Positions 18,107-27,146 are shown, counted from the first letter of the stretch. The stretch is DNA of 64,000 bases from Bradyrhizobium sp. S69 (GCF_009766005.1 NZ_LMUK01000038.1:297686-361685), one strand, 5' to 3'. The notes: generated from the sequence alone by a model not told the origin. Made by a program: numbers and translations.

Positions 18107-18395
18107 AGCTCCGCTTCACGCCGCGCGCGCACAGGATCTCGCCGAAATTGCCGACTACATCATGGAACGCAGTCCGCAGGCTGCGCTTCGCGTTCGCGCC
18201 GCGATTCTTGAATCGCTCCAGAACCTGATTTTGTTTCCACATGTCGGGCGGCAGCAGAAGGCCGAGGGTGTGCGCAAGCTGGTGACGCGGCACTATCCGT
18301 ATCTGGTTTATTACACAACCGACGAAGCGGCCGAGGAAATCGTCATCCTCACTATCCAGCATCCCGCTCGTGAGCGCGAACATTCGGATGACTAG
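18103..18395 (+). pseudogene. ParE/RelE-type toxin with frameshift near the start
   Basis: The ATG at 18103 encodes MKLRFTPRA and then runs into a different frame. The toxin body, AQDLAEIADYIMERSPQAAL...RHYPYLVYYTTDEAAEEIVILTIQH, continues one frame over from about 18129 to the stop at 18393. Adding one base in the alternating CG tract at 18119-18130 would join them as MKLRFTPRAAQDLAEIADYI, a normal ParE N terminus. So the toxin carries a one-base deletion, or the assembly has an error there. The antitoxin upstream is intact. Confidence 0.8.
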
Positions 18396-18494
18396 CGACG
18401 GGGTTTCGCCGCCCGTAGGATAGGTAGAGCGAAACGATACCCGTCAATCGCAGTTCATGACGCTGATGGTTTTGCAGGCGCTCAACCCATCGTC

Positions 18495-19892
18495 TTACGC
18501 GCTCCGTGCCGGCACATTCGAGAACAGGGCGCCGAGCGCCTCCGCCATCGTGGGGTGCGCGATGATCGCGTCGCGCAGGCCGGTGTAGGGCATGCCCGCC
18601 AACATCGCGGTCTGGACCACGGTCATGACTTCGCCGGCCTCGGGACCTATCATGGTGAAACCGACAATGCGCTCGCCGTTCGCCTCGACCAGCGCCTTCA
18701 TGAAGCCGCGCGTCTCCGATATCGTCTGCGCCCGTAGTACCGCCGCCATCGGCAGCTTGGCGACGCGAACCGCAATGCCCTGGCGCTGGGCTTCGGCTTC
18801 GCTGAGGCCGACGCGCGCCAGCGGCGGGTCGGTGAACATGCAGTACGGCACCAGCCGATCGCGCTTGCTGCGATTGCCGCCGCTCAGATTGGCCGAGATG
18901 ATACGGAAATCGTCGAACGAGACATGGGTGAACTGGGCGCTGCCGGCGGCTTCGCCGATCGCCAGGACATCGGGTGCGCTGGTCTCAAGCCGATCGTTGA
19001 CCGCGATATAGCCGCGCTCGTCGAGCGCGACACCGGCGAGGTCAAGTCCCACCCCGTTGGTATTGGGCGTGCGTCCGGCCGCGACCAGGATATCGCTGCC
19101 TTCGATGGTCTGATCGCCCGCGGAGTTGCGCAGTTGAAGGCTGACAGCCTGTCCGGACCGGCCCTGCACGCCGAGAATTTTGGCCCCGAGATGCACCACG
19201 ACGCCTTCGTCGCGCAGCATATCGAGCAGTGCGGCCGTGACATCGGAATCTTCCCGGCTGGCGAGTTGCGGTCCGGTCTCCACGATGCTGACGCGGCTGC
19301 CGAAGCGGCGATAGGCTTGCGCCAGTTCGAGGCCGACATAGCCGCCGCCCAGCACGATCAGGTGCGCAGGCAACCGATCGAGTTCGAGCAGCTCGACATT
19401 GCTGAGCGGCGCTGCCGCCACCAGGCCCGGAATATCCGGGATGGTCGCATGCGTCCCGAGATTGATGGCTACGCGGTCGCCGGTCAGCACGCGGGTGCCG
19501 CCGTCGTTCAAGGCGACCTCGACGGTTTTCGGCGCAATGAAGCGGGCCGTGCCCATGATCAGTTCGGCGCCGCTGGCCTTGTACAGCTCGAGATGTTTGG
19601 CGACCATGTTCTCGACCATGCCGCGCTTTCGCGCCTGCACCTGTTTCATGTCGGTGGAGGTGGGGCCCGTCACGGTGCCGAAGCGACCGGCGTGTTGAAC
19701 GAGATCGGCCACTTTCGCGCTCCAGATCTCGTTCTTGCTGGGCAGGCAGTTGGTGTTGGGACAGGAACCGCCGATCAACTTGCGTTCAACGACGGCCGTG
19801 CGATGCCCGGATTTGGCCATGTGCCAAGCCAGATATTTGCCGCCTTCGCCGCTACCGATGATGAGCATTTCGACGTGTTCCGGTTGGGACAT
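18495..19892 (-). CDS. FAD-dependent pyridine nucleotide-disulfide oxidoreductase
   Basis: The 465-residue protein belongs to the group of dihydrolipoamide dehydrogenase and mercuric reductase. It has the N-terminal FAD-binding GSGEGGKYLAW, the redox disulfide GGSCPNTNCLPSK (Cys44, Cys49), the NAD(P)-binding GGGYVGLELAQAYRRFG, and the second FAD motif VLAIGEAAG. The C-terminal HPTMAE provides the His-Glu pair of class I enzymes. No MerA metal-binding extension is present. It is not in a pyruvate dehydrogenase operon, so it is more likely a soluble stress reductase than lipoamide dehydrogenase. AAGGGG supports the ATG at 19892. Confidence 0.88.
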   Translation of the reverse strand: MSQPEHVEMLIIGSGEGGKYLAWHMAKSGHRTAVVERKLIGGSCPNTNCLPSKNEIWSAKVADLVQHAGRFGTVTGPTSTDMKQVQARKRGMVENMVAKHLELYKASGAELIMGTARFIAPKTVEVALNDGGTRVLTGDRVAINLGTHATIPDIPGLVAAAPLSNVELLELDRLPAHLIVLGGGYVGLELAQAYRRFGSRVSIVETGPQLASREDSDVTAALLDMLRDEGVVVHLGAKILGVQGRSGQAVSLQLRNSAGDQTIEGSDILVAAGRTPNTNGVGLDLAGVALDERGYIAVNDRLETSAPDVLAIGEAAGSAQFTHVSFDDFRIISANLSGGNRSKRDRLVPYCMFTDPPLARVGLSEAEAQRQGIAVRVAKLPMAAVLRAQTISETRGFMKALVEANGERIVGFTMIGPEAGEVMTVVQTAMLAGMPYTGLRDAIIAHPTMAEALGALFSNVPARSA

Positions 19893-20085
19893 TTTCAACC
19901 CCTTATGGTTCGAGACGGGAGGTCATGCGGGCGGCAGGTAGTATCCATGCTGGAGCTTCAGCGCGATCCGATCAAAAAGAAAGATTGGAGTGTTGGCTTG
20001 AGTGCTCCCGGCAAATCATTTGGTTGCCTCTTGACTATTTGTTCATGTTTTGTTCTTATGATCTGCGTCCAGCAAGGAGAGCATC

Positions 20086-20439
20086 ATGGACAATCGGATC
20101 AGCCAAATTCGCAAGCAAATCAGAGCACTAAGGGTCTCCATGCTGGAGGCTGAGGCGGTCATGCGCGAGCAGATCAATCGTGACGAGCCATGCTCCTTCG
20201 TGGCGGAGGAGATTCTGAAGATGCGCGTGGTCATGAGCTTGTTGGTTGAAGAGCGTTCGCTGCTCGGCGACCGGGAACCGATCCTCGTCAACAGCTTCGT
20301 CATTCCGCATCGTCGCCCGGCGGTAAAGCCTGCCGCCGTCGTGAAGTGGCAATCGGCGCCCGCAGAAAAAAATGTCCGATCAGCTGCGGACATTGGCGCT
20401 GCGCGGGATAGGCGGAGCCAACGGATGCACGCCCGATGA
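20086..20439 (+). CDS. Conserved hypothetical protein with N-terminal coiled coil
   Basis: The 117-residue product starts MDNRISQIRKQIRALRVSML. Residues 1-65 are helical and heptad-like (EAEAVMREQINRDEP...EILKMRVVMSLLVEERSLLGD). The remainder is basic and probably disordered. AGGAGAG lies nine bases before the ATG. It is divergent from the disulfide oxidoreductase. No catalytic motif is visible and I do not recognise a function. Confidence 0.6.
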   Translation: MDNRISQIRKQIRALRVSMLEAEAVMREQINRDEPCSFVAEEILKMRVVMSLLVEERSLLGDREPILVNSFVIPHRRPAVKPAAVVKWQSAPAEKNVRSAADIGAARDRRSQRMHAR

Positions 20440-20519
20440 TAAACTCCGCGATGTCAGTCCATCGCAGTTGATGATGCCGAACGGGTTCGCAAAAGGCTCG
20501 ACCCGTCCTTGTGTCGCCG

Positions 20520-22424
20520 TTACCGATACCCGGCCGCCTGCAGCTCGAACAACTCGGCATAGCGGCCGGACTGTAACATCAGTTCGTCGTGGGTGCCGGC
20601 GGCTTCGACCTTGCCGTCGGCCAGCACCAGGATGCGGTCGGCCATGCGGACGCTGGAAAAACGATGGGAGATCAGCACGGCGGTCTTGCCGTCACTGAGC
20701 TCCTTGAATCGTTGAAAGACCTCGAATTCGGATCGGGCGTCGAGGGCTGCGGTCGGTTCATCCAGGATAAGCACCTGCGCCTCCCGCATGTAAGCGCGCG
20801 ATATCGCGACCTTCTGCCATTCGCCACCGGACAGTTCGACGCCGTTCCGGAAACGCTTGCCGATCATTTGCTGGTAACCGCCGGGCAGCCTGGCGATAAC
20901 TTCGTCGGCCTGGCTTCGCATCGCGGCGCGCTCGATGCGGGCCGCGTCGTGGCGGGCCGCGATCTTGCCCACGGCGATGTTGTCGCCGACGCTCAGATAA
21001 TAGCGCACGAAATCCTGGAAGATCACCCCGATATTGCCGCGCAGCTTGTCCAGATCGTATTCGCGCAGATCGTGGCCATCGAGCAGGATGCGGCCTTCGC
21101 TCGGGTCGTACAGCCGTGTCAGCAGTTTCACCAGTGTGGTCTTGCCGGCGCCGTTTTCGCCGACCAGCGCGATCACTTCGCCGGCCTTCAGATTGAAATG
21201 AAGATGGCGCACCGCCCATCGGGCCGCGCCCGGATAGATGAAGCCGACGTCTTCAAAGACAAAACCGGTGCGGATCGGGTTCGGAAAGGGACGGGGGTGG
21301 GCCGGCGACAGGATCCTGGCTTTGGTCTCGTAAAACGAAAACAGATCGTCGAGATAGAGGGCTTGCCCGGCGGTGGACGAGAAGCTCGTCAGCAAACCTT
21401 CAAGCAGCGTGCGCAGGCGCAGGAATGAGCCCGCCAGGAAGGTGAGGTCGCCCACCGAAAACGCGCCGGCGAGGGTGCGCCAGGCGATGTAGGCGTAGGC
21501 GACATAATAGCCCAGCGTCCCGATCGCGCTGAACAGTCCGCCCCAGCGCGCGCGCGTGATCGCGAGCCGGCGGTTGGCCGTGTAGAAGTCCTTTGCCAGC
21601 CGCTCGTAGCGTTCGATCAGGAAATTGTTGAGGCCGAAAATCTTGACTTCCTTGGCGGTATCGACGCTGGCGGCGGTCTGCCGGACGTAATCCAGCTCAC
21701 GCCGTTCGGGGGTGCGGAAAAAATCGATCGAATAGGTTTGCGCATTGAAATAGGCCTCGCCCAGGAAGGCGGGGACCAGCGCCAGCAGCAGCAGTCCGAT
21801 CAGCCAGGGCGCATAAAACACCAGACCAGCGACAAAGGACGCCACAGTCACGATGTCCTGCGCCTGGCTGAACAATTGCCCCAAGAGCGTCATCCGTCCG
21901 CTGGTCTGCCGGCGGGCGCGCTCCAGCCGGTCCTGGAATTCGGAGTCTTCGAAATCCTCCAGATCGAGGGTCGCGGCGTGCCGCATCAGCCGGACGCTCG
22001 AAGCATTGCTGACGCGCTCGGAGAGCAGGCTGTCGACCAGCGCTACGATGCGTCCCAGCACGTCCGCTGATATCGCGAGTGCGAATTCGATCGCCAGAAG
22101 GATGGTGAGGCCGTTCAGCAAGCCGCCGTGCAGCCATTGCGACAAGGTGTCGGGCCGGCCCGGCATCTGCACCAGCCGCACCACATCGTCGACGATCAGC
22201 TTTCCCACATAGAGGGTTGCGATCGGAAGCAGCGCCCGGGTCGAGCGCAACACCAGCAAGGCCGCGGTCAATCCGGGACCGGTCTGCCAGATCATCGCGA
22301 CGAAGGGCAGGATATTCTTGAGGGCGCCGACCCGCTCCTTGAAGGACGTGGTGCCTGGCGGATTGCTTGATGAGCCACCGGTTTCCCGGCCGTCCTGTCC
22401 GCCATGATCGGTTTGCTTCAGCAT
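20520..22424 (-). CDS. ABC transporter, fused membrane and ATPase domains (exporter type)
   Basis: The 634-residue protein is a half-transporter likely to act as a homodimer. The N-terminal part has about six membrane helices (residues about 40-350). The ATPase domain has Walker A GENGAGKTTLVKLLT, the Q-loop IFQDF, the signature LSGGEWQKVAISRAYM and Walker B VLILDEPTAALD, followed by the switch His in ISHRFSSVR. All are intact. The substrate is unknown; relatives move lipids, peptides or drugs. Start 22424 (MLKQTDH) is preferred over 22469. It stands alone, followed leftward by the coiled-coil protein gene on the other strand. Confidence 0.9.
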   Translation of the reverse strand: MLKQTDHGGQDGRETGGSSSNPPGTTSFKERVGALKNILPFVAMIWQTGPGLTAALLVLRSTRALLPIATLYVGKLIVDDVVRLVQMPGRPDTLSQWLHGGLLNGLTILLAIEFALAISADVLGRIVALVDSLLSERVSNASSVRLMRHAATLDLEDFEDSEFQDRLERARRQTSGRMTLLGQLFSQAQDIVTVASFVAGLVFYAPWLIGLLLLALVPAFLGEAYFNAQTYSIDFFRTPERRELDYVRQTAASVDTAKEVKIFGLNNFLIERYERLAKDFYTANRRLAITRARWGGLFSAIGTLGYYVAYAYIAWRTLAGAFSVGDLTFLAGSFLRLRTLLEGLLTSFSSTAGQALYLDDLFSFYETKARILSPAHPRPFPNPIRTGFVFEDVGFIYPGAARWAVRHLHFNLKAGEVIALVGENGAGKTTLVKLLTRLYDPSEGRILLDGHDLREYDLDKLRGNIGVIFQDFVRYYLSVGDNIAVGKIAARHDAARIERAAMRSQADEVIARLPGGYQQMIGKRFRNGVELSGGEWQKVAISRAYMREAQVLILDEPTAALDARSEFEVFQRFKELSDGKTAVLISHRFSSVRMADRILVLADGKVEAAGTHDELMLQSGRYAELFELQAAGYR

Positions 22425-22556
22425 TGACCGATTGTAGCAAGGAAGCAGGTGCCGTGGCGACCGGCGCAAGTCATAGGCCCGGGTTCCGAATCACAATGCG
22501 GAGATGTCGCAGGGGAGCAGGGCGGATTAGCCGTAATCCGCCCCGCGGGTTTCGAC

Positions 22557-23375
22557 TTACTTGGCGAACGCCGGAAATACCGGCAGCTTGTCGATGTCGC
22601 GCGCGTCGTGCTGGATGATCACGGTGGCTTTCAGGTTCGCGGCGATCTTCTTCAGGCGCTCGACCGAGGCGACGGTCTGGGCGCGGTCGAAATTGAACGC
22701 GGGCACGCCGACCGTATCCCAGTTCTCGCGGAAGTGCACCGCATCGCCGGTGATGATGACGGGGCCCATCTGCGCGAGTTTGACCAGCAGGCTGGAATGG
22801 CCTGGCGTGTGCCCGGGCGTGCGCAGCATGATTACCGTGCCGTCGCCGAACACGTCCTTGTCGATCGGTTGCGGCTCGACCTTGCTGTCGCCCTTGATCC
22901 AGCTTTCGAACGGCTTGTAGTTCGCGCCTTCCGGCGGCTTGGGACTGGAGATCGCGTCCCATTCCTTGGCGCCGATCAGCAGCGTTGCTTTCGGAAACGA
23001 GGCAATCTGCCCGGTATGATCGGCGTGATAGTGGCTGATGCCGACATATTTGATCTGGTCGGGTTTGAGGTCGATCTTGGCCATTTGATCGACCAGGCTG
23101 ACCTTAGGCGCGACATTGGGTGCCGTCATCGAGTGGCCGGTGTCCCACAGCAGATAATCGTCGCCGTGCTTGATCAGGTAGCAACTGAAGACGAACTGAA
23201 CTTTCAGATCGCCATAGGCGTAGGTGTCGGAGAAGCGCTCATTGACTGATGTCGGCGCCTGCGGCGTGCCGCAATCGAAACGGGCCAGCGAGACCTCGGG
23301 TGCTGCTTGCGCGGGCAAAGCGAGGCCGGCGAATAAACTTGCGCCGAGGGTGAGGACGGTCAGTGTCTTGTTCAT
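22557..23375 (-). CDS. Exported metallo-beta-lactamase-fold hydrolase, AHL-lactonase-like
   Basis: The 272-residue protein has a signal peptide (MNKTLTVLTLGASLFAGLAL...AQAA). It carries the dinuclear zinc motif SHYHADHTGQ (His115, His117, Asp119, His120), a second metal-ligand region GHTPGHSS, the bridging Asp in ITGDAVHF and a terminal QHDARD. This arrangement is that of N-acyl-homoserine lactonases (AiiA/AttM type) and related lactonases. A periplasmic lactonase could degrade quorum signals, but other lactones are possible. It is monocistronic. Confidence 0.82.
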   Translation of the reverse strand: MNKTLTVLTLGASLFAGLALPAQAAPEVSLARFDCGTPQAPTSVNERFSDTYAYGDLKVQFVFSCYLIKHGDDYLLWDTGHSMTAPNVAPKVSLVDQMAKIDLKPDQIKYVGISHYHADHTGQIASFPKATLLIGAKEWDAISSPKPPEGANYKPFESWIKGDSKVEPQPIDKDVFGDGTVIMLRTPGHTPGHSSLLVKLAQMGPVIITGDAVHFRENWDTVGVPAFNFDRAQTVASVERLKKIAANLKATVIIQHDARDIDKLPVFPAFAK

Positions 23376-23555
23376 TTTGTTTCTTCCCTGAATTGAATGG
23401 TCGAACGCAGCCGCCTGGCGGATAGGACGGTGGCTCTAGTCTAATTCCCCGTCACATCCGGAAAATTCCTTATGCCGTGCGAATTATTTTCGCTCTGCGT
23501 GAAAAACTCGCGACGGGGTGGTTAGGCCCGGCATCGTCAGTCGGCATATTCAGTC

Positions 23556-23667
23556 GTCATACGCGGGCACAGCCGTCCGAAGGACGGCGTCGCTTCCGCT
23601 CGCCTATGACCCGCGTATCCATCTCACGTGAGAGGGATGGATCACCGGGTCAAGCCCGGTGATGACA
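23556..23667. repeat. Intergenic palindromic repeat
   Basis: The segment begins GTCATACGCGGG and contains an inverted CCCGCGTA at about 23610. It ends with a perfect hairpin, TCACCGGG-TCAAG-CCCGGTGA (about 23642-23662), flanked by GATGG and GATGAC. The layout of a CGCGGG half and a GGGTCAAGCCC half is that of a common dispersed element in Bradyrhizobium, as I recall. It lies between two convergently spaced genes and may act as a transcription end. Confidence 0.65.
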
Positions 23668-23693
23668 GGTGGGGAGGCAGACGACGAGAAGCC

Positions 23694-23990
23694 TTACGCC
23701 CGCGTTCCCGTGAATGGAAAGCTGCCCATCGGGCCGATGCCCATGTCGCCGGAGATGCCGTCGCCGGCAACCTTGCCGGTGAATTCCAGGGTCAGCGGCA
23801 TCGGGTTGGTGATGGAGACCTTCCAGAACACGTCGTCGCCGTTGGCGGTGCCATCAAAAATCTCGGTCGAATTGCCTTCGGCGGCCTGGGTGCCGGTCAG
23901 CCTGCCGCCTGAATTCTTCAGGGTCAGCGTCGCTTGGCGATCGCCCATCGGCGTGCTCATGGTGATATTCCAGTTTCCGTCCACCGCCAT
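23694..23990 (-). CDS. Small conserved beta-rich protein
   Basis: With start at 23990 the product is 98 residues, MAVDGNWNITMSTPMGDRQA onward. It has repeated beta-strand patterns and Gly turns (LTLKNSGGRLTGTQAAEGN; LEFTGKVAGDGISGDMGIGPMGSFPFTGTRA). This resembles small conserved proteins annotated only as hypothetical. No signal peptide. The upstream ATG at 24083 adds a poorly conserved-looking basic stretch and is less likely. Confidence 0.65.
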   Translation of the reverse strand: MAVDGNWNITMSTPMGDRQATLTLKNSGGRLTGTQAAEGNSTEIFDGTANGDDVFWKVSITNPMPLTLEFTGKVAGDGISGDMGIGPMGSFPFTGTRA

Positions 23991-24101
23991 CTTAGGGGCC
24001 TCCCGAGCCTTTCTCGCAAAACCGGAATGGTTTTGGGCAGGCCTGCGGCGGGAGATATAGCCCAAACCGCAGCCCAAGCCCAATAGTGGAGGGGGCGATA
24101 A

Positions 24102-24653
24102 TCAGGCGCGCGCGGCGCGAAGCCGGTTGGTCACCAGGATACGAAACGCGACATATTGGATGGCAAACGCCGCGATTTTGGCCGCGAGCAGCACGACCGT
24201 CACGTAGAACGCCCACAGCTTGATGTCGCCGGTCATCGCGATGGCGATGGTGCCGCAGCCGAGCACGAACATCAGCGCGGCCCAGGCGTAGCCGGCGAAG
24301 GTGACATATTCCGGAATGGTCTCGGCGACGATCGGCGGCATGTAGCGCAACATCCAGCCGCGCTTGAGCATGATGGCGCCGATCGCAAAGTGCGCGATCG
24401 CGGGTTTTGCCAACACGAAGCGGGGATCGTTGGTCAGAAGCGTCGCACCGCCGAGCACGACCACCAGCGCCAGGCTGGCATAGGTCATGAAGCCGAGGTG
24501 CTCGCCCTTGATAGTGGCGTAGACCACCTGCGCCACCGCGCTTGCGATCGCGACGCCGGTCGCCAGCAGCACGTTGTCGGTGATGACGTAGACCGCGATA
24601 AACACGATGGTCGATAAAAAGTCGGTCGCGAGCTTGGCGAATACGTTCTTCAT
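24102..24653 (-). CDS. IspZ/YciB-like inner-membrane protein
   Basis: The 183-residue protein has about six membrane segments and follows the pattern of the septation protein A (IspZ/YciB) family. It has an N-terminal helix with DFLSTIVFIAVY, a middle KGEHLGFMTYAS, then LKRGWMLRYMPPIV and a late WAALMFVLGCGTIAIA block. Family members affect cell envelope integrity and septation. It lies 50 bases after the carotenoid oxygenase on the same strand, so the two probably share a transcript controlled by the TetR operators. Confidence 0.75.
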   Translation of the reverse strand: MKNVFAKLATDFLSTIVFIAVYVITDNVLLATGVAIASAVAQVVYATIKGEHLGFMTYASLALVVVLGGATLLTNDPRFVLAKPAIAHFAIGAIMLKRGWMLRYMPPIVAETIPEYVTFAGYAWAALMFVLGCGTIAIAMTGDIKLWAFYVTVVLLAAKIAAFAIQYVAFRILVTNRLRAARA

Positions 24654-24703
24654 GGTGGTTTCCCTCCCGGAATTCCCCGCAATGACTGTTTGAGCTTACG
24701 GCT

Positions 24704-26107
24704 TCACGCCGCCTCGACCCAATTGCCGTGAAAGCCGTCGGGCACGCGGTGTCCCAATTGCACCAGTGCCGCCGGTCCTGCTTCGATATCGGTGGCGTTG
24801 AACACCGCGAGGTCGCTGCGGTTTTCGCGCGCGCGCCAGACCACCGCCAGCAGCCAGCCATCGGCCTCGGCGGCCTCAGGGCCGCGGGCGACGAACACCG
24901 GCTCGGAGATGGTGTCGCCTGCGGGGAGCAGATATCGGGCGAGGCGCGATCCCTTGCCGTCGACATGCACCAGCCCCGACAGCGCGCCGAACATCGGCAG
25001 ATCCGGATTGGCGCAGGCGTACCAGCCATGGCCGCTGACGCGGCCGGCGCGGCGATCGTCGATGCGCGGAAACTCACCGGTGATGTCGTCGAGATAGGTT
25101 TGCGTGAAGCGGTCGGTATTGCCGGCGAGATCGAAGCTCCAGCGGCACAGCCGGGCGCGCGATTTTTCCGGATCGGTCGGCGAGCCGTCGGGGTGGTTGA
25201 ACAACGGCGCTTCCTCGAACTGCATGACATCGGCGACGATGCGGCTACCTTCCTCCCACGCATTCATCACGTGAAACACGTAGCAGCTCTCGGCGCGGAA
25301 CCAGACGATATCCTTGGCCGAGCCGTTGCGTTTCATCACGCCGACATAGGCGCCCTTGTCGGGCTCCCAGGCGTAAGGCGCCTTGCCTTTCATCGCGCGG
25401 TCCATGCTGCCGGTGATCGGCAGCACCGGAAACAACAGATGATTTTCGGTGACGATGAAATCATGCACCATGCTCGCATAGGGTGACTCGAAGCGATCGA
25501 AGCGGGTCACCACGCCGGATGCATTGACCGAACCGTAGGAGAGCGCGGGCGTCAGCGGTCCGGCGGCGTTATAGCCGAAGAACACCATCTCGCCGGTGAC
25601 GGGATCGATTTTTGGATGCGCCGTGAAGGGGCCTGAGATGCCGCCCTGGTAGTCGCAATAGCCGAGCCGCTTCAGCGTGCCGGGCTCGATCTCGGTCGGC
25701 AGGTGGCCTTCTTCCAGCGCCAGCAGCCGGCCGCCATGAAACAGGATGTTGGTATTGGCGATGCCGCCGTCGGAAATGATCGAGGCCGGAGCATCCGGCA
25801 GCTTGCGGCCGAAGCCGCCGAACAGCGCGCGCCCGGCATCATGCTCGGCCTGCCATTTCGGAGTGCGGACCCAGCGATTGCGGTAGCTGGCGCGGCCGTT
25901 CTCGAGATGGAAGGCGTGCAGCATGCCGTCGCCGACGAACCAGTGCGCGCCCGGCGCTTCGAACTGCGGATTGGGTCCGTTGCGGTAGAGCGTGCCGTTG
26001 AGCTCGCGCGGCAGTTCGCCCTGCACCTTCAAGAACGGCGCATCGGCCTCAAACGGAATCGGCGCCAGATTGGTCCTGGCCGCGTTGCTCGCGATTTCCT
26101 GTTGCAT
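24704..26107 (-). CDS. Carotenoid cleavage oxygenase
   Basis: The 467-residue protein is a non-heme iron dioxygenase of the carotenoid/stilbene cleavage family. The four iron-binding His are visible: His164 (FTAHPKID), His215 (SMVHDFIVT), His279 (YVFHVMNAW) and His460 (DGFHGNW). Blade motifs NGTLYRNGPNPQF and HWFVGDGMLHAFHLENG are at the N terminus. The likely reaction is oxidative cleavage of an alkene in an apocarotenoid or a lignin-derived stilbene. GGAGGAGG sits before the ATG. A TetR repressor gene diverges from it across two operators. Confidence 0.93.
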   Translation of the reverse strand: MQQEIASNAARTNLAPIPFEADAPFLKVQGELPRELNGTLYRNGPNPQFEAPGAHWFVGDGMLHAFHLENGRASYRNRWVRTPKWQAEHDAGRALFGGFGRKLPDAPASIISDGGIANTNILFHGGRLLALEEGHLPTEIEPGTLKRLGYCDYQGGISGPFTAHPKIDPVTGEMVFFGYNAAGPLTPALSYGSVNASGVVTRFDRFESPYASMVHDFIVTENHLLFPVLPITGSMDRAMKGKAPYAWEPDKGAYVGVMKRNGSAKDIVWFRAESCYVFHVMNAWEEGSRIVADVMQFEEAPLFNHPDGSPTDPEKSRARLCRWSFDLAGNTDRFTQTYLDDITGEFPRIDDRRAGRVSGHGWYACANPDLPMFGALSGLVHVDGKGSRLARYLLPAGDTISEPVFVARGPEAAEADGWLLAVVWRARENRSDLAVFNATDIEAGPAALVQLGHRVPDGFHGNWVEAA

Positions 26108-26122
26108 CGGGTCCTCCTCCGT

Positions 26123-26141
26123 ATCTTTACAATGTAAAGAT
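26123..26141. promoter_or_regulatory. TetR operator 1, perfect palindrome
   Basis: ATCTTTACAATGTAAAGAT is a perfect palindrome with 9-base arms around one central base, 15 bases upstream of the carotenoid oxygenase start. A second copy is at 26177. Placement at the divergent promoters makes it the probable binding site of the neighbouring TetR protein. Confidence 0.8.
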
Positions 26142-26176
26142 ATCGGTAAAGCATGACATGCAAACCGTCAAGCCAA

Positions 26177-26195
26177 ATCTTTACAGTGTAAAAAT
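26177..26195. promoter_or_regulatory. TetR operator 2, near-perfect copy
   Basis: ATCTTTACAGTGTAAAAAT repeats operator 1 with one arm mismatch. The centres are 54 bases apart, close to five helical turns. It lies 20 bases before the favoured tetR start (26215), suited to autoregulation. Confidence 0.8.
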
Positions 26196-26214
26196 AGCGA
26201 CCTATAAGGCGAAA

Positions 26215-27015
26215 ATGACCAGAAAACCAAAGGATAGCGCCCCCCGCGCTGAACCTTCCCCGGACAAGCGCGCTCGACCCGTGGCCGTGCCGCGCCCGGC
26301 GCGGAAGAAGGCCACCGCCAAAACCACGGGCGCAACCAATACAGCCTCGAACAATAATGGCTCAAAGAGCGACGGCGCGAAGGCGAGGGGCGAGGGTTCA
26401 GCGTCGCCCTATCATCACGGCGCGCTGCACGACGCGCTTCTGGAGGCCGCCGAACGGGTGCTGGAACGCGACGGGCTGTCGGGGCTGACCTTGCGCGCGG
26501 TGGCGCGTGAGGCCGGGGTGTCGCATGCGGCGCCTACCCATCATTTCGGCGACCTCACTGGTTTGGTCAGCGAACTCGCCGCGATCGGTTACCGGCAGTT
26601 CAATGAAGCGATGATCGCAGCGGGCGCCTCGGGTGCGCCGCCACTGGAACAGGGAATGGCGCGCGCCCACGCCTATCTCGGCTTTGCGCGGGCGCATCCC
26701 GGGATGTATGGCCTGATGTTTCGCACCGAACGTCTGGATATGACGCGGCCGTCTTTGCATGAGGCCGCCAACGCCGCGTTTGCCGGGCTTGCCGGCGCGG
26801 TCGGCGCCAGCCGTCACGAGCATATCGCGGAAGAGGCGCCGTCGCTCGACCAGGCTGCCGCGATCGTGCGGGCGTGGTCGCTGCTGCATGGCTTCACCAC
26901 GCTGCTGCTCGATGGCCGGCTGTCCGACATCCTGCGGCGGATTCCAGCGGGCCATGACGCCGAAACGCTGCTGGATGCCATGCTCAAGGTCACGGTGCTT
27001 CGGCCAGAGGCCTAG
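26215..27015 (+). CDS. TetR family repressor, likely controls the carotenoid oxygenase genes
   Basis: The 266-residue protein starts with about 60 basic, low-complexity residues (Lys, Ala, Pro, Thr and Asn). The TetR DNA-binding domain follows (ALHDALLEAAERVLERDGLSGLTLRAVAREAGVSHAAPTHHFGDLTGL) and then a TetR_C-type ligand domain (about 110-260). The start at 26215 is chosen because the upstream ATG at 26158 precedes operator 2, and AAGGCG lies before 26215. It diverges from the carotenoid oxygenase and probably represses both itself and that operon until a ligand, perhaps an apocarotenoid or aromatic, binds. Confidence 0.9.
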   Translation: MTRKPKDSAPRAEPSPDKRARPVAVPRPARKKATAKTTGATNTASNNNGSKSDGAKARGEGSASPYHHGALHDALLEAAERVLERDGLSGLTLRAVAREAGVSHAAPTHHFGDLTGLVSELAAIGYRQFNEAMIAAGASGAPPLEQGMARAHAYLGFARAHPGMYGLMFRTERLDMTRPSLHEAANAAFAGLAGAVGASRHEHIAEEAPSLDQAAAIVRAWSLLHGFTTLLLDGRLSDILRRIPAGHDAETLLDAMLKVTVLRPEA

Positions 27016-27146
27016 AGCCCCGCTCCGATTGAATCGGAACGGGGGCTCTAGTCTTTTGTTTTGACGCGTTTTCTTCACGCGAACCGGTGTCCACGGAGCC
27101 TGTCATCGGGCGCGCATTCGCGCGACCCGTTGGCTCGAAAACGCTA
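27012..27146 (-). repeat. Dispersed repeat family A, copy 1 (full)
   Basis: This about 135-base element is also found in opposite orientation at 34897-35038 and in parts at 45501 and 57996. Its end (27012-27051) is a hairpin whose arms start CTAGAGCCCC and end GGGGCTCTAG, placed just before and after the tetR stop. It may therefore terminate tetR. The rest contains the shared stretches TTTTGTTTTGACGCGTTTTC and TTCACGCGAACCGGT. Confidence 0.85.

Noticed and set aside
18396..18494. GTAGGATAGGTAGAGCGAAACGATACCCGTC between toxin and oxidoreductase genes
   Set aside because: It resembles a short dispersed phrase common in this group, but only one copy is seen here and no edges can be set.
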